The position numbers and the translations under genes were made by a program. A stretch of 64,000 bases of DNA from Mytilisepta virgata (lineage: Eukaryota > Mollusca > Bivalvia > Mytilida > Mytilidae). Of this stretch, positions 43,501 through 53,084 are shown in pieces. The stretch spans positions 37,400,230 to 37,464,229 of the forward strand of contig CM051516.1 of the NCBI GenBank assembly GCA_028015205.1, read 5' to 3'. The notes beneath the pieces are model-generated. The model had not been told where the DNA came from. It did not search any database and worked only from the letters and a program-made list of their open reading frames with translations. Each line of letters starts with the position of its first letter. Position 1 is the stretch's first letter.

Positions 43501-46500
43501 AAATGGACTACTGTCTCTGAAGTTATAAAATCGTGCTTGGAATCCAGGTTTGCCTCTTAGGGCCCCACACTCCAGTTTCCAGGACTCTAGTTTCCACTAG
43601 CAGGAATGCAGACTACATACGTATATGGAACGAGGCTCTGTATGCAGCATGAAAAGGAGGCGATACCAGGGAATAACTAGTCACATTTTTACGGAACCCT
43701 GTTGGTATCATACAAATAAAGAGGTGTGGTTTTTAAAGTGAAGCGCCAGAGAAGTAAAGTTTCCTCTGAAGACATAATACACAGCGTTAAAGGTCACGAT
43801 AAGTTCATTGCTGAAGAATTAAACTCCAGTGATTCAAATGCTAAGTCTAGCGCCAGAGGTATATTTCAAATGTAGCATTGGAGATTTAAAAAGTTCAGTA
43901 CTGAAGATATACAGTCTTGTGCTGTAAAAATGAAGACCAGCACTGAAGATGTAGAGTCAAGCGCTGTAGCGTCCAATGCCGGAGATCTACAAAGTCCCAA
44001 CGTTTTATATATACATAGTCAATTGCTGTAGATATAAAGTCGGTATCTGGAGATATAGTGTCCGCCGCTGGACTTTATATCTACAGCCCTAGTCTTTACA
44101 TCTTCAGTGAAAGACTTAAAATCTTCAGCGCTTAATTGTAAAAACCAAAACAAAAATCTTTATCTGACCAACAAAAACCAATAGGGCTCTGTACATTTTA
44201 CAGATTTCTAATTAGGAATATTGCAATTTGGGTTAAAACGTTAAGTTATACAGAAATTAAAAAGAAAACGCATGCATAGAAGGTATGTTGCAAGGAGCGA
44301 CTTTTCGAACATGCAAAGCTGGTAAAACGGGTATTAAGACCATTTTTGCTGAAATTACAATGTGAAATGTTTTGAATCTTATGAATGCGTACATGACATC
44401 TTTTTTGAAGTATCCTCATTTTGTTGGGAACCATCGAACTACGATTAACATTTCACATTAACATGATACATGGGAATAAAAGGTATCAAAAAATACCGAA
44501 ACTAATTGGAATTATGATTGCCTGATAGCTGTTTTTTTTATATAAAAGACGAAAACATAGGCAAAAATAAAGGGAATGACAAGTTATGAAAGCTCACATA
44601 AGTTCAAGATGCCATTACAGGGTCAAATTAATCAGATGAAAAATTCGTTGAAAAAGGATATTAAGAAACAAATGTAATCCCAAAGACATATAAAAACAAC
44701 AATCAATTGACAACTCCACACTGACACTGTAGAAATAAATGAGAAATAACATGGACCGTAAAGTATAAAGTGCATATAGCTTAAATCTAAAAGGATTGAA
44801 AGTTATCTGTTTCTCTAAACCACGAGTCCTTTTTATGCACTTTAACACAGTCGATTCAATTTATAAATCTATAAATATTTTTTTATGTTTTGACATGAAC
44901 CCACAATTAAAGTCTAATTTGTCAACCTCAGCGCTGAGTATATACCATTTCGTAACATGTCTTATGAGGTACTGACCAAGTTGGCCGCCGGTGGCGACTA
45001 AGTTAACATAGAACCTATGCGAAATACATACAAACATCTTCTTCTAGAGAGCCGCTAAATTGATTGAAACCAAATATTGCATGAATATTCCTTATGGAGT
45101 GCTGACCAAGTTTTGTTACTTTGATGCCATCCGTCATCTAAAATGGCCACCAGGGGTGGGGGTGGGGGCGTAGTTTAACATAGGACCTTATATGAAATAC
45201 ATATACAAATCTTCTTCGAGAGAACCACTGAATGGATTGAAACCAAACATAGCATGAATGTTCCTTATGCATTCTGACCAAGTGTTGTTACTTTAGATTA
45301 ACAGAGGGAATTGCATACAAACGGCTTCTTCTTGAAAATTACTGAATGGATCTCAAAGTCTTTTACAAAAATGTTGTAGCAATGAACAAATTGAAATATT
45401 AGGTGAGAGGGGATCGGGAATATTGGAACAATTTTTTAGCTTATAGTGGATTCATCTTTCGTGTGGTAATGCATTCTAAAATCTTAACTTTATCCGTATC
45501 GTTGAACTCCTTCCGTTTGGCAAGTTTACGAATCGAACAATGATTGCCTATTCTACCCGGCACGTCGTTGCCAAAAAAAGTTAATATTCCTTACAATATA
45601 CACCTTTAATGTTCATTGGGACACCAATTTTGGTAACTACTTCCAATAGATTCTCATTTTCTTCATTATCGGTTTGCTCAGGGATACGGATAGGGCTTTT
45701 TTCTCCACTACCGCCATGCTTGTTTGCCTGTCCTCTGGCATTTTTTTAAATTCTAGTAGTCAGAATTTGATGTGATGACTAATAACTGGTAAGGATTATA
45801 CTCACGCGCCCATTTCGGTTGTTGGTGCTGCTATTCTTTGTTCAGTGATGCTCGACTATACTCACGCGTTCATTTTGGGTTTTGAGCAGGAGGAGGGGGT
45901 TGTTGTTACACTTGACCACCAGAAAAAAAAAACGTGGGGGAAAGGGGGGGATAAATCATTCCAGACAATGGTCGTCTGGTCATGTATACTCTTCGGCCCT
46001 TTGCATAGCGGTAATAAGTCCAAGTGTAAACACGTCGAATGGAAAATTATATCTCTTGAAACTGCAATGGAAATTCCAGAAACCACATCTAGAAATCCTT
46101 TACAGACTACTATAACAAGGAATTGAACTAGATTAGACCCTGAATATTTCGTAGATTACATGATTTCTGATTGGCAATTATTTTCATTTTTTGTGAAAAT
46201 TGCAATGACATCACGTATTAAAATATCCTCTGATTATTCAAAATTTTAATATATTAACAATAACTTTTATAGGGTTTATAGAGGGTTCTACCAAATGTCA
46301 CAGTTTGTTTGTTTGTTTGTTTGTTTACTTGGGGTTTAATGCCGTTTTCAGCACATTTTGGCCATTTCGCGGCGGCCAGTTTTTATTGGTGGAGGAAGCC
46401 GGAGTACCCGGAGAGAACCACCGACCTTCGGTAGGAAAATTGGCAATCCTTGTAAATTAAGATCGGAGTCGAACACACCCCGCCACAGGTGAGATTCGAA

Positions 46501-49268
46501 CTCACAACCCCAGCGTTGACAGGCTAGTGATCAGTAGTAGTCATGACGAACTACCTAGACCACTCGGCAACCGAGGCCCCTGTCACAGTTTGTAAAATGA
46601 GGCCAAACTATTTAAACCCGTTCGATTTAGAAAGCACACGTCGACTTTACATTTCTTTATATACACCTCATACTTCTATTGTGTTAGACATATAAAACTG
46701 GGAATTAATTTCAATTTGTTATCTACAACTAAAATAATGATTTCAACATTGTTCATCTGTAAATACATGTACGTTCATAAAAAATTAATTTATACACATA
46801 CAAAAAACACACACAAACTGAATAAATGTTGTTTTGCTTGCTGCATTGGCCACGCCAAAAGCATATTACACCAGAGGATCATAATAGATAGGGAGGGGTT
46901 GGATACAAAAAAAACCAGTTTAACTCCACCAGTTTTCAATATATGTACCAAATCAGACTATCCGGAATCTCTGTGGGTTCTGTGCTTGTGTTGGTTTTCT
47001 GTTGATTGGGTTGCGTTGAATGATAGATATGTGGCTGTTGGCCTTTCTTGTTATCCACTTATTGGTGAAAAACATAGTCTCAGCTATTTCTAAAGAGATA
47101 TTATGCATTTAATATATATTTTTGTTATGGTTCTGATTTCAATGTTTGAAATTCAACTGTTTAAATCCATTGCTATTCCAGATACCCGTAGTTGCTAAGT
47201 TCATTTACAAATTAACCATCTGACAGCCAATCAGAACAAATACCAAAGATTGAATTTCAGTGGTTGGAAATGAATTGTTTAAGCAATTACCATTTCAAGC
47301 TTGATTATATTTATGTGTTTGCCAGGTACATTTTCCCAAAATAAAAAAGCGCATAAAAAAGAAAATACATGCATGTAGTGTTGGAATTACGATGTAGCAT
47401 AGTAAAGAAATTTTCAAAATCTGTGATGAGAGCCCCCTCCCCCCCCCCCCCAAGAAAGGAAATGGCATGAATTGACAACATTATTACTTGTAATACTCTT
47501 CATAGTCTTATATTGTTTCACAACATATCGAAGTTAGGTAGAAATCGGTTCATGCAACCTGAAGATATTGGTAATTCTCAAAATCTGTGGTATATAAGAA
47601 AAAACTGATTTTTACACGCTTGTATGTACTTCACTCACACCAAAACAGATAGGCTTCTGATAATCGTATAGTTTATCAACTTAATAACATTTGGTTTGAA
47701 AGAGCTTAGGCAAACTAAAAATATCCTCCGGAAATCAAAATTCCCAAAATCTATAATTTATTTTATTGAAAATTGATTTTCTCCCACAAAAACCACTTCA
47801 GTAATTGACTCCAAAAACAATCGGCTTTTGACTCTAATAACATATCAAAATTTGATTCAAACTAAAGATATCATAGAGAAAGCACGAGGCGGTTTCAATT
47901 ACCCTGAGAATTATGATTCTGTTGATAAAACGGAAACGGGTATGAATTTGGTTCCTTTTCAATTCGCTCATGTCATTATTGCTAGATACACTTCTACACA
48001 TAGACTAAGGAACACCAGCGTTGTAGCACTTTATATTACCCTTAGATTCATTGGTAAACACATTATTGAAAATGCTGAAAAAAGAGACAGTGCAACAGAT
48101 TTTGAAGTTCAACGAGTTGGACCTGTTTTTGCGGGAATAGTTCATGTATCTGGTATCACACCTATGTGCAAGTCAGAAAAATGTCTATCTCCTAAAATCG
48201 AAAAATGCATTGTCCACAGGGTACGAAATTTCTATGATATGTGTGATATGAGTCCACAGGGTACGAAATTTCTATGATATGTGTGATATGAATTAAAATA
48301 AATTTCTTCTTTCTTTCAGGTGTTAACACCACAGTTGTAAGGACTTTGGCTTATGGTTTGATTACATTTATACCTGTCCGGTTTCTTGAGGTTCCTGAAT
48401 ATGCATGTAAAAGCAACGACGTAGATCACTGTCCTATATTAGCAGGGGACAATGTGATATATACCAATTCTATTTATGTAAATACAACGTATCCCCTGGT
48501 AAATTTATATGACATTAGATTTTAATAAGTAGATGAATATTTGATTTCATAATATACACTAGTAACACCAGTTTGATCTTAAACGGTCATTTCAGTCTTG
48601 TTTAATCTTCACCGTCTTGATTTTTAGTATTTCTGAGATTTCAAACAAAATCAAAATAACAAGATCAACACAAGATATAACACCTTGCAGTCAATCAAGG
48701 CTGGTTAAGATCAGTTCTTAAAAGTTTAGAATGAATTATTCAATGTTTAAAAATACTTGTGCTAAACTGATCGAACTTGGCTTGACCGTTCTTGATAGAC
48801 AACAAGGCAAGATATTCTGATTTGATCTCGTCATCTTTACTTTGTTGAAAAATATGGACATGCAGGAAAAAAGACTAAACAAGAATAAACAAGACCAGAA
48901 TGGCAGTTTAAGATCAAAATTGAGTTACTAGTGATACATTCTAAGATATCAGTTTTCATGCACAAGTTGTAGTTAGAATACATCAAATAAAATCTTTTTA
49001 TGGTTAAGAAAATTCGAAGTGGGCTAAGCGAGCATATTAGAAAAGGAATATCCACTATCAAACCCAGTAAGAAAGAAAGAATGGTAAGCTTCATAATTTC
49101 CAACTTATATCTTGCATCAAAATCATGAAAATGCATTTCTTATCATTTTTCTTATTTAGATGTCTTATTTTCCAGATGAGATTGCCAGTCAGATGGGAAA
49201 TAAAGGACGATAAAGGGGGTGATATGGTGTGCCTAAGGATACCTTCAGAGATCCTCAAAGGGAGTTAG
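28453..49268 (+). CDS. NPC2: NPC2-like intracellular cholesterol transporter, four exons
   Basis: Exons 28453-28522, 28737-28844, 48320-48498 and 49176-49268 have GT donors and AG acceptors and matching phases (1, 1, 0). They give 149 residues, the usual NPC2 length. Residues 1-16 are a signal peptide (LVYIGFIVIAS core). Six cysteines at 23, 38, 43, 89, 97 and 138 sit where the three NPC2 disulfides are known. CKSNDVDHCP, then PVRWEIKDDKGGDMVC and IPSEIL are family hallmarks of the ML (MD-2-related lipid-recognition) fold. Sequons occur at N56, N62 and N114. Known NPC2 binds sterol in late endosomes and lysosomes and hands it to NPC1. It is the only gene in the window that looks intact. Invertebrates have several NPC2-like paralogues, so orthology to vertebrate NPC2 is not proven. 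Confidence 0.9.
28737..28844 (+). CDS. NPC2: NPC2-like gene, exon 2
   Basis: Acceptor 'acattgtag', donor GTAAGT at 28845. Encodes ITEVKFDPPCQPHICNLVRG, with the C-x4-C disulfide loop and the RGT motif typical of the family, and ends NFTS. Confidence 0.92.
28990..29149 (+). pseudogene. Possible relic ORF left of a foldback insertion
   Basis: A frame reading VQTESYLVDCDYTDQDNAST and then RDPIRMYQNSHLLTNG has protein-like composition, unlike the surrounding intron. It runs into the foldback element at 29150. It may be part of the same former gene as 29485-29716. The source is not recognised. Confidence 0.3.
29150..29484. mobile_element. Foldback element of tandem GATATC palindromes, copy 1
   Basis: Inverted ends 'gccgttttactatttattc' (29151 on) and 'taaatagtaaaacggct' (to 29484) enclose about 14 copies of a 20-24 bp palindromic step centred on AGATATCT or AGATATCTC/GAGATATCT with AT spacers. 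Copy 2 at about 34130-34866 has the same right end ('aatagtaaaatggcttgcca'), and shared identity suggests the true right limit may reach 29493. Confidence 0.8.
29485..29716 (+). pseudogene. Open frame right of the foldback, ends with stop and AATAAA
   Basis: About 76 open codons without an internal ATG start of note, reading LIQQYKLYETRNNKAVQGHN and later LNNHFFKYNLTSYRNQLNLG, to TAG at 29714-29716. AATAAA follows at 29730-29735. It looks like the end of a retroposed or transposon gene whose 5' part may lie at 28990-29149. It sits in intron 2 of the NPC2-like gene, on the same strand. Confidence 0.35.
29740..30820. other. Intronic, no gene supported
   Basis: AT-rich. One 81-codon frame at 30343-30588 (KYAEDICPKDLVIINLGKK) has a protein-like feel but no partner or motif; I do not call it a gene. 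Confidence 0.35.
31155..31560. repeat. 165-bp tandem repeat, two to two and a half copies
   Basis: Copies begin near 31155, 31318 and 31475 with the 'ctttccacatcccag' landmark and include 'gccgtcaaactggtgtacaa' and 'cgccccatggtccgaatg'. The overlapping ORFs (31195-31489) come from the repeat and lack supporting evidence. Confidence 0.7.
32736..32776. repeat. Short tandem duplication
   Basis: Two adjacent copies of 'aacaatccatgaagcggaaa'. Confidence 0.8.
33356..34130. other. Intronic, no gene seen
   Basis: AT-rich with a C/T homopolymer tract at 33796-33818. No ORF supported. Confidence 0.4.
34130..34866. mobile_element. GATATC foldback element, copy 2, interrupted
   Basis: 34130-34405 and 34742-34866 hold the same AGATATCT palindromic steps as 29150-29484, and the right end 'ttgaggttagaataaatagt' matches. 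The two parts are separated by a piece of RT-element 3' end (34410-34740). The left terminal repeat is missing or lost. Confidence 0.75.
34410..34740 (+). repeat. 3' end of a YIDD-type RT element inside the foldback
   Basis: Contains 'cttccggagcaactgagtc' and the T-rich UTR, matching the 3' region seen at 58690-58780. A second copy of the final 130 bp lies inverted at 59690-59850. The open frame 34413-34625 is UTR, not protein. Confidence 0.55.
34990..35210. repeat. Degenerate 'aaataaataatctgtcc' tandem repeat
   Basis: Four or five loose copies of a 35-40 bp A-rich unit ending in 'cagtccc', 'ctgtcccc' or 'cccatcc'. It resembles the style of 22650-22905. Confidence 0.5.
35211..36009. other. 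Intronic, no gene seen
   Basis: No coding frame or bounded repeat supported. Confidence 0.4.
36010..36142. mobile_element. Hairpin MITE, 133 bp
   Basis: Arms of about 50 bp beginning 'tcatacagcgagatatatga' and ending with 'ttatatctttctgtatga', around a central 'tctgtcagacacgagtgtct' that is itself self-complementary. Several mismatches. Confidence 0.65.
36143..37165. other. Intronic, no gene seen
   Basis: Moderate GC between 36355 and 36700 but no frame. The long frame starting at 36937 overlaps antisense LINE debris and is not supported as a gene. Confidence 0.35.
37166..37965 (-). mobile_element. Decayed LINE reverse transcriptase fragment
   Basis: Minus strand from 37965: SDIWSEGYICPIYKKGDPAN, then ISCYGKLFTCILNNRFLNYL and GLIFEEQVG, the same RT fingers blocks as at 6084-6330 but from another family. 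Downstream the frame breaks repeatedly; a late piece near 37372-37300 (YWNDQIVAKKILVKN) may be the element's C-terminal half. The plus-strand open frames here are shadows. Confidence 0.65.
37966..38650. other. Intronic, no gene seen
   Basis: AT-rich; no structure supported. Confidence 0.4.
38655..38880. repeat. Direct repeats including four 19-bp units
   Basis: Two copies of 'aggtcaactatatatatttc' plus 'acaattg(c/t)gattggttaaat' about 92 bp apart (38685 and 38777), the second extended by tandem 'ttgattggttaaattaagg' units (38806-38877). Confidence 0.85.
38889..39267. mobile_element. CACTAGTAAC MITE, copy 1 (379 bp)
   Basis: Ends CACTAGTAAC and GTTACTAGTG with arms sharing 'gatcttaaacggccatt'. 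Flanked by 3-bp TAT duplications (38886-38888 and 39268-39270). A second copy is at 48557-48933. No ORF longer than chance. A 3-bp duplication would suit PIF/Harbinger-type mobilisation; that is inference. Confidence 0.8.
39271..41879. other. Intronic, no gene seen
   Basis: AT-rich and apparently unique. I could not support any ORF, hairpin or bounded repeat. Confidence 0.4.
41880..42020 (+). repeat. YIDD RT element UTR-like remnant
   Basis: The 'ttccttggatttcgcattta' passage and flanks match 16660-16740, a T-rich tail recurring after decayed RT copies. Confidence 0.4.
42235..42760. repeat. About 185-bp tandem repeat array, left part
   Basis: Starts with an 'agctcacctaacccaaaggg' stem and a 'cgtccgtccg' tract, then diverged units with the landmark 'cttcttctagagaaccactc', 'tgttccttatgaggtg' and 'aacataggac'. 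The array continues at 44963-45420 after an insertion. Confidence 0.75.
42983..43023. repeat. T run next to G run
   Basis: About 21 T followed by about 18 G broken by one T. Prone to length errors and quadruplex formation. Confidence 0.8.
43735..44140. repeat. Degenerate 20-25 bp tandem repeat that reverses orientation
   Basis: Some 15 loose copies of 'agcgctgaagatataaagtc'-like text; from about 44073 the complement appears ('ctttatatctacagccc', 'cttcagcgctt'), so the array ends in an inverted tail. Confidence 0.65.
44963..45420. repeat. About 185-bp tandem repeat array, right part
   Basis: Continues the units of 42235-42760: 'tgaggtactgaccaagttgg', 'cttcttctagagagccgc', 'tgaatggattgaaacc'. 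Confidence 0.75.
45421..46295. other. Intronic, no gene supported
   Basis: Two loosely similar 'tatactcacgcg(c/t)(c/t)cattt' steps (45797-45820 and 45855-45875) recall the 'cttactcgcgtgctcatttc' at 10512-10531. A 93-codon frame at 45845-46126 overlaps another and has no partner. Confidence 0.35.
46296..46593 (-). mobile_element. tRNA-derived SINE with target duplication
   Basis: Minus strand from 46580: a tRNA-like head with an A-box (TTGCCGAGTGGTCTAGG) and a B-box GAGTTCGAATCTC (46491-46503), then the conserved core containing CCGGGTACTCCGGCTTCCTC, then a (CAAA)n tail at 46309-46330. A 13-bp duplication TGTCACAGTTTGT flanks it (46296-46308 and 46581-46593). The core is of the type shared by widespread metazoan SINE superfamilies. 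The clean duplication indicates a fairly young copy. Confidence 0.92.
46594..47827. other. Intronic, no gene supported
   Basis: A 125-codon frame at 46716-47093 has no motif and is probably chance. A C run lies at about 47439-47451. Confidence 0.35.
47828..48277 (+). pseudogene. Unrecognised open frame just upstream of NPC2-like exon 3
   Basis: 149 open codons with mixed, protein-like composition (GGFNYPENYDSVDKTETGMN, FQFAHVIIARYTSTHR, VQRVGPVFAGIVHVSGI). It opens at ATG or earlier in AT-rich DNA, where such a length is uncommon. It is on the gene strand, within intron 2. The final 22 codons run into a 40-bp duplication. It may be a relic of a retrotransposed or viral-like gene; I do not recognise it. 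Confidence 0.35.
48212..48291. repeat. 40-bp tandem duplication
   Basis: Two identical adjacent copies starting 'gtccacagggtacgaaattt', ending 29 bases before exon 3 of the NPC2-like gene. Confidence 0.95.
48320..48498 (+). CDS. NPC2: NPC2-like gene, exon 3
   Basis: Acceptor 'ttctttctttcag', donor GTAAAT at 48499. The carried A plus GT makes a serine codon, so the reading frame crosses the 19.5 kb intron exactly. Encodes the central strands and the second disulfide (C89, C97). Confidence 0.92.
48557..48933. mobile_element. CACTAGTAAC MITE, copy 2 (377 bp)
   Basis: Same family as 38889-39267, with 3-bp ATA flanks (48554-48556 and 48934-48936). It lies in intron 3 of the NPC2-like gene, between exons 3 and 4. 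Confidence 0.85.
49176..49268 (+). CDS. NPC2: NPC2-like gene, exon 4
   Basis: Acceptor 'cttattttccag', phase 0, ending TAG at 49266-49268. Encodes the W-containing strand and the last cysteine (C138), then IPSEILKGS. Confidence 0.92.
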   Translation: MRLPVRWEIKDDKGGDMVCLRIPSEILKGS

Positions 49269-49343
49269 AATTAAATGTCTTTACAGTAAATTACATAATG
49301 GAATCGGGTTTCATACTGTATACTTATCCACCTTGTTTTTGGT

Positions 49344-49349
49344 AATAAA
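49344..49349 (+). terminator. Polyadenylation signal of the NPC2-like gene
   Basis: AATAAA 75 bases after the stop codon, followed by AT-rich sequence, a normal distance for a short 3' UTR. Confidence 0.65.
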
Positions 49350-52179
49350 AGACTAATTTAAAGCGATATTGTGTCTGAATGTTAATAAATAATTAAAAAT
49401 TTTAACAGGAAAGTTGCAAAATGACAAAACAATCAATAAACACCTTCTAGTCGGTCGTCCTGATATGCATTAAATAATTGGCACTGGGCGTTATATAAAC
49501 AATAATTCATCCATCCATCCAATCTACTGAATCTCATAAAACAGCATAAAAGAGCACAAAAGAAAGAATAGAGTCAATAAAGTATGATTACGAAAAAGAT
49601 ACCGCTAGCTAGAAATATAAAATTGGTTGGACAGTGCATAATTAGATAACAGGGTCAAAATTGGCTCGTTTGAACTTTAAAACTACGTTAACTCTGAAAG
49701 TTACTGACCGGTTACGTATATAATAAATAGTTCTTTTCCTTACAACACAAACACTCCAGGCACTAATTTATTTTTGATAAATAAATTGAAAGATGCTAAA
49801 CTCGGTACCTCTATAATGGCTAATATTTCGAGGATATGGACATCAGATACAAGACAATCTAAGAACCATTCTACAAAGTTGTGTCCTAAATTAGAATTGG
49901 TATAAGAAAATAATATTATCAAGTGAGTTAAGTTCAGTTTTGTTGGCTGTCGGGTTCGTCGAATACAATTCTTGAAATTCTTACCAAGACACTGTCAGGC
50001 TTGGTTCAAATCGGTAAGTGGTTTTTGAAAGGGAATAATAAAATTCACTGGTGCCATAGAAACAGGACAAATACTTCAAAACATTGAAATTCATCAAATT
50101 ATCATGGAACTTAAGACTAAGAGCCATGCCTGGAGTTGCACTTTTTATACAACTTCATGCTAATGTTAGGTCACATCCCTGATAGGCACTCTAGCCTTGG
50201 AAAAGGAGGATATGACATGCAAACGGGACAAACAATTCAAACCGAAGCAAGAAAACAGTGGGAAAAGTCCGTAAATTGGAAATCCAAGGAAAATAAAAAG
50301 TCGTAAGAAATGACGACAACAAACAAACGCCACAAGAAACACTAAAAGAATAAAAATACACATATGAGCGATAGAAACCTACCCGGATGGGTCTTTGATC
50401 TCGGAATTTACAAAATGCCTGGTGTTACCATTGAAGCGGAAATGCAAATTGCAAAAACAGACATGTATCCTATTTTTGATAGTAAGGGGCCCAATAGCCT
50501 GACAGTCCGAAAGTCCGACGATTAAAATCGGCCACTTTTGACTTTTAGAAGGGTGACGAATAAGGGCCCGTTCGTTTTTATTCATCTTTGTGTAACCGGG
50601 TGAGTTTGGTGGGTGGTGTCACTCAGGTTACGTGGTCATAATCTTATACTTAAAATCATTAGACAAACGTTGACAGGATACTGCACTGGAAACTGGCTCT
50701 CTAACAATACTGTATAGATGAAAACTCCAATTTGCAATCAATAATTTATTTTACGTCTGGAACAATATTACAAAGATGGACTATGTTCAATATAAAGTTC
50801 TGAGTCCAATCTTACAGTTACTACTAATCATTCTGTGTGATATTTGTGTGTTCATACAAATTTTACACAAGTTTGTATAATAAATAAAAATGGCAGATAT
50901 AAACACCTCAATTTGAGTGACAATATTCACTTAAAAGATAATTGCAACTAAATCACTAATTAACAAAGAACATGTGAAAACCAATTAGGCCATTAAACTG
51001 GTTAATATTTCTCATCCCTATCTCACTAATTAGGTTAAAAGAACAACAAATGTTTCATAAGTCAAAAATGTCTAATATGTAATTTTAACAACTTTAACTT
51101 CAATTTCCAAAATAATATTACAGGCTATTTTTACTTGGTCACATTTGCCATTTTTTAATCAATTTCCGAAATTCGTAATAACCAATTCAAATTTGTTGGT
51201 AAGAATTAGGAATTACGAATGGAATCTTAACATTTTTTTTAGAATTTTATTAAACTATAACATTGGTATATTTTATGACAGATCAAACTTGGTTTCTGTA
51301 AAATTCATGTCTGATACTCAATGATACTTCAGTCATACGCTACTTATTTCTCCCTACTTTAAGGACACAGGTCTAATCAAGTTGAGGTTTAAAGAAATCA
51401 GAAAACGCTTCACCTACCGGTGCATCTTTTTTCAGGTTTCACATTGTGGATTTCCCAAACTTATTTCTATTCAAAGGTTTGTAAATAGTTTAAGCTGGTC
51501 ATATGCACTTTTAAGACGAATATTTCTGTTTTGATTTGATCATAGGTACTTTGGGAAAGGATAGTATCTCCTCTTTTATTAAGTGCAACAAACACTTGTA
51601 TATTATATTTAAGCAGTATAAAGGATTTAAATGTATAATCTGGAACCGACTTCCCACTGGTATTCTATTTTTTAGAGAAAATAATAAACAAAAATGCAAC
51701 TAAGTTTCTAAATGGTCGATGTTGGTCATTGGTCTTTTTTTGTGGTTTTGTCTCTATTTGTCTTTCATTGTCATGTCTGGACTTTTTGACTGGGCTTTGA
51801 AAATTTTTTTTTACTTTTTTTTTTAAGTCAGTTTCATATGATTGAAAACGGACTATAAAATGCTTTATATTGCTCATTTGTAATATTTTTAATATTCTTG
51901 GTTATCAAAACTCACCTTCAAACATTAATTCGATCAATTGCATCAATGACTTTTACATATTACAGGCGTCTCAGCGATAGTAAATGCTTATCTTATCTGG
52001 TCACACGGTCTTATCATATTTATCTAAGGGAACAACCATTTGATTTTTAGGGGAAAAGAATCGAATCTTAAACCAGAGGCTCCCAAGTGCATGAATCGCT
52101 AACCTGTAATTGTTTGTGTAGATCTTGCATCAATGATTATTTTTGCTGTTTAATGTATACCGTTGCATTTTTTGCCTTA
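49350..52179. other. Intergenic, no gene seen
   Basis: AT-rich DNA downstream of the NPC2-like gene. Short frames at 50166-50585 and 51511-51877 have no protein-like support. The phrase 'agcctgacagtccgaaagtc' at 50495 recalls the 59143-59250 repeat. Confidence 0.4.
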
Positions 52180-52432
52180 ATATTGACTTGTACAGCTAAA
52201 ATATAGAATCCTGAACCCAAATGTGTATGGTTGCTACATGTATGGACATTTTCATTGGTTGGTATGGACATTTTTAATGGCCTTGACTCTTGACCTTCCC
52301 TTTTGACTTGAACAGATAAATTGTAGGGTCCTGAATCCAAATATATCTGGTTGCTAAGGACTTTTCCATCGGTTGCTATGGAATTTTTCAATGACCTTGA
52401 TCCATGACCTTCCATTTTACTTGTACAGCTAC
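52180..52432. repeat. 127-bp tandem repeat, two copies
   Basis: Each copy runs 'cttgtacagctaaaatatag' to 'ccttgactcttgaccttccc' with 'atcctgaacccaaat' inside. Copies at about 52183-52310 and 52308-52432. The minus-strand frame 52137-52415 is a by-product. Confidence 0.8.
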
Positions 52433-53084
52433 CATTTAATCTATTTCAAGTTATGCTCTAAACATCTGTGGCAATATGGTAGACCCTATCTTTACTGATA
52501 ATTACGGTTTACATGTACATTATCTTTCAAGGGCAAAAACTCCTATAAGGGGTCAATTGACGATTTTGGTCATGTTGACTTATTTGTAGATCTCACTTTG
52601 CTGAACTTTTTTGTTGTTTATAGTTTGTCTTCATGTATAATTATATTCAAGATGATAAAATAAAACTGAACAATTTCCGTAAGGATGCACGCTGGTCATG
52701 TTTTGGTCTTTTTGTCAGATTTTCGGAATCGTCGGATTTTATCCATTTCTTAAACATTAAATTTTTTCCCCATGAACCCCCACTTTTTCTTTTATAATTC
52801 AATCATACATGTGTCATATATACCTGAAAATGGTACTTGACAATTTTTTGAGAGACTGAAGTTGCCAATGCAAAGACAATGAAAAATCAGAGAAAACCTA
52901 TTTCCTGCAAATTTTTAAGGCTTTATAGCTCTGAAATGAGCACATGAATCTATATTTTTTTCTTGCTTATTTGTTTACTATTCATATGATTTCTCTAACT
53001 AAAACACCTATTTCAAATCCTATTTATTTCCTATTAGATCCGCGATCACCCTTAAAATTAACAATTCACGGCCAATAACCAAAC
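52433..53084. other. Intergenic, no gene seen
   Basis: No supported feature. Confidence 0.4.

Larger units (their letters stand above)
42761..44962. mobile_element. 2.2 kb transposon with about 55-bp inverted ends, inserted in the array
   Basis: The left end AGACATGTTACGAAATGG continues through 'tatatactcgacgctgaggt' to 'agactttaa'; the right end is its near-perfect complement. Flanks are TAT on both sides (42758-42760 and 44963-44965), and removing the element restores the 'ttcctatgaggt'-type array text. No transposase ORF is present, so it is non-autonomous. It contains a long T/G homopolymer (42983-43023) and the degenerate tandem repeat at 43735-44140. Confidence 0.75.
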
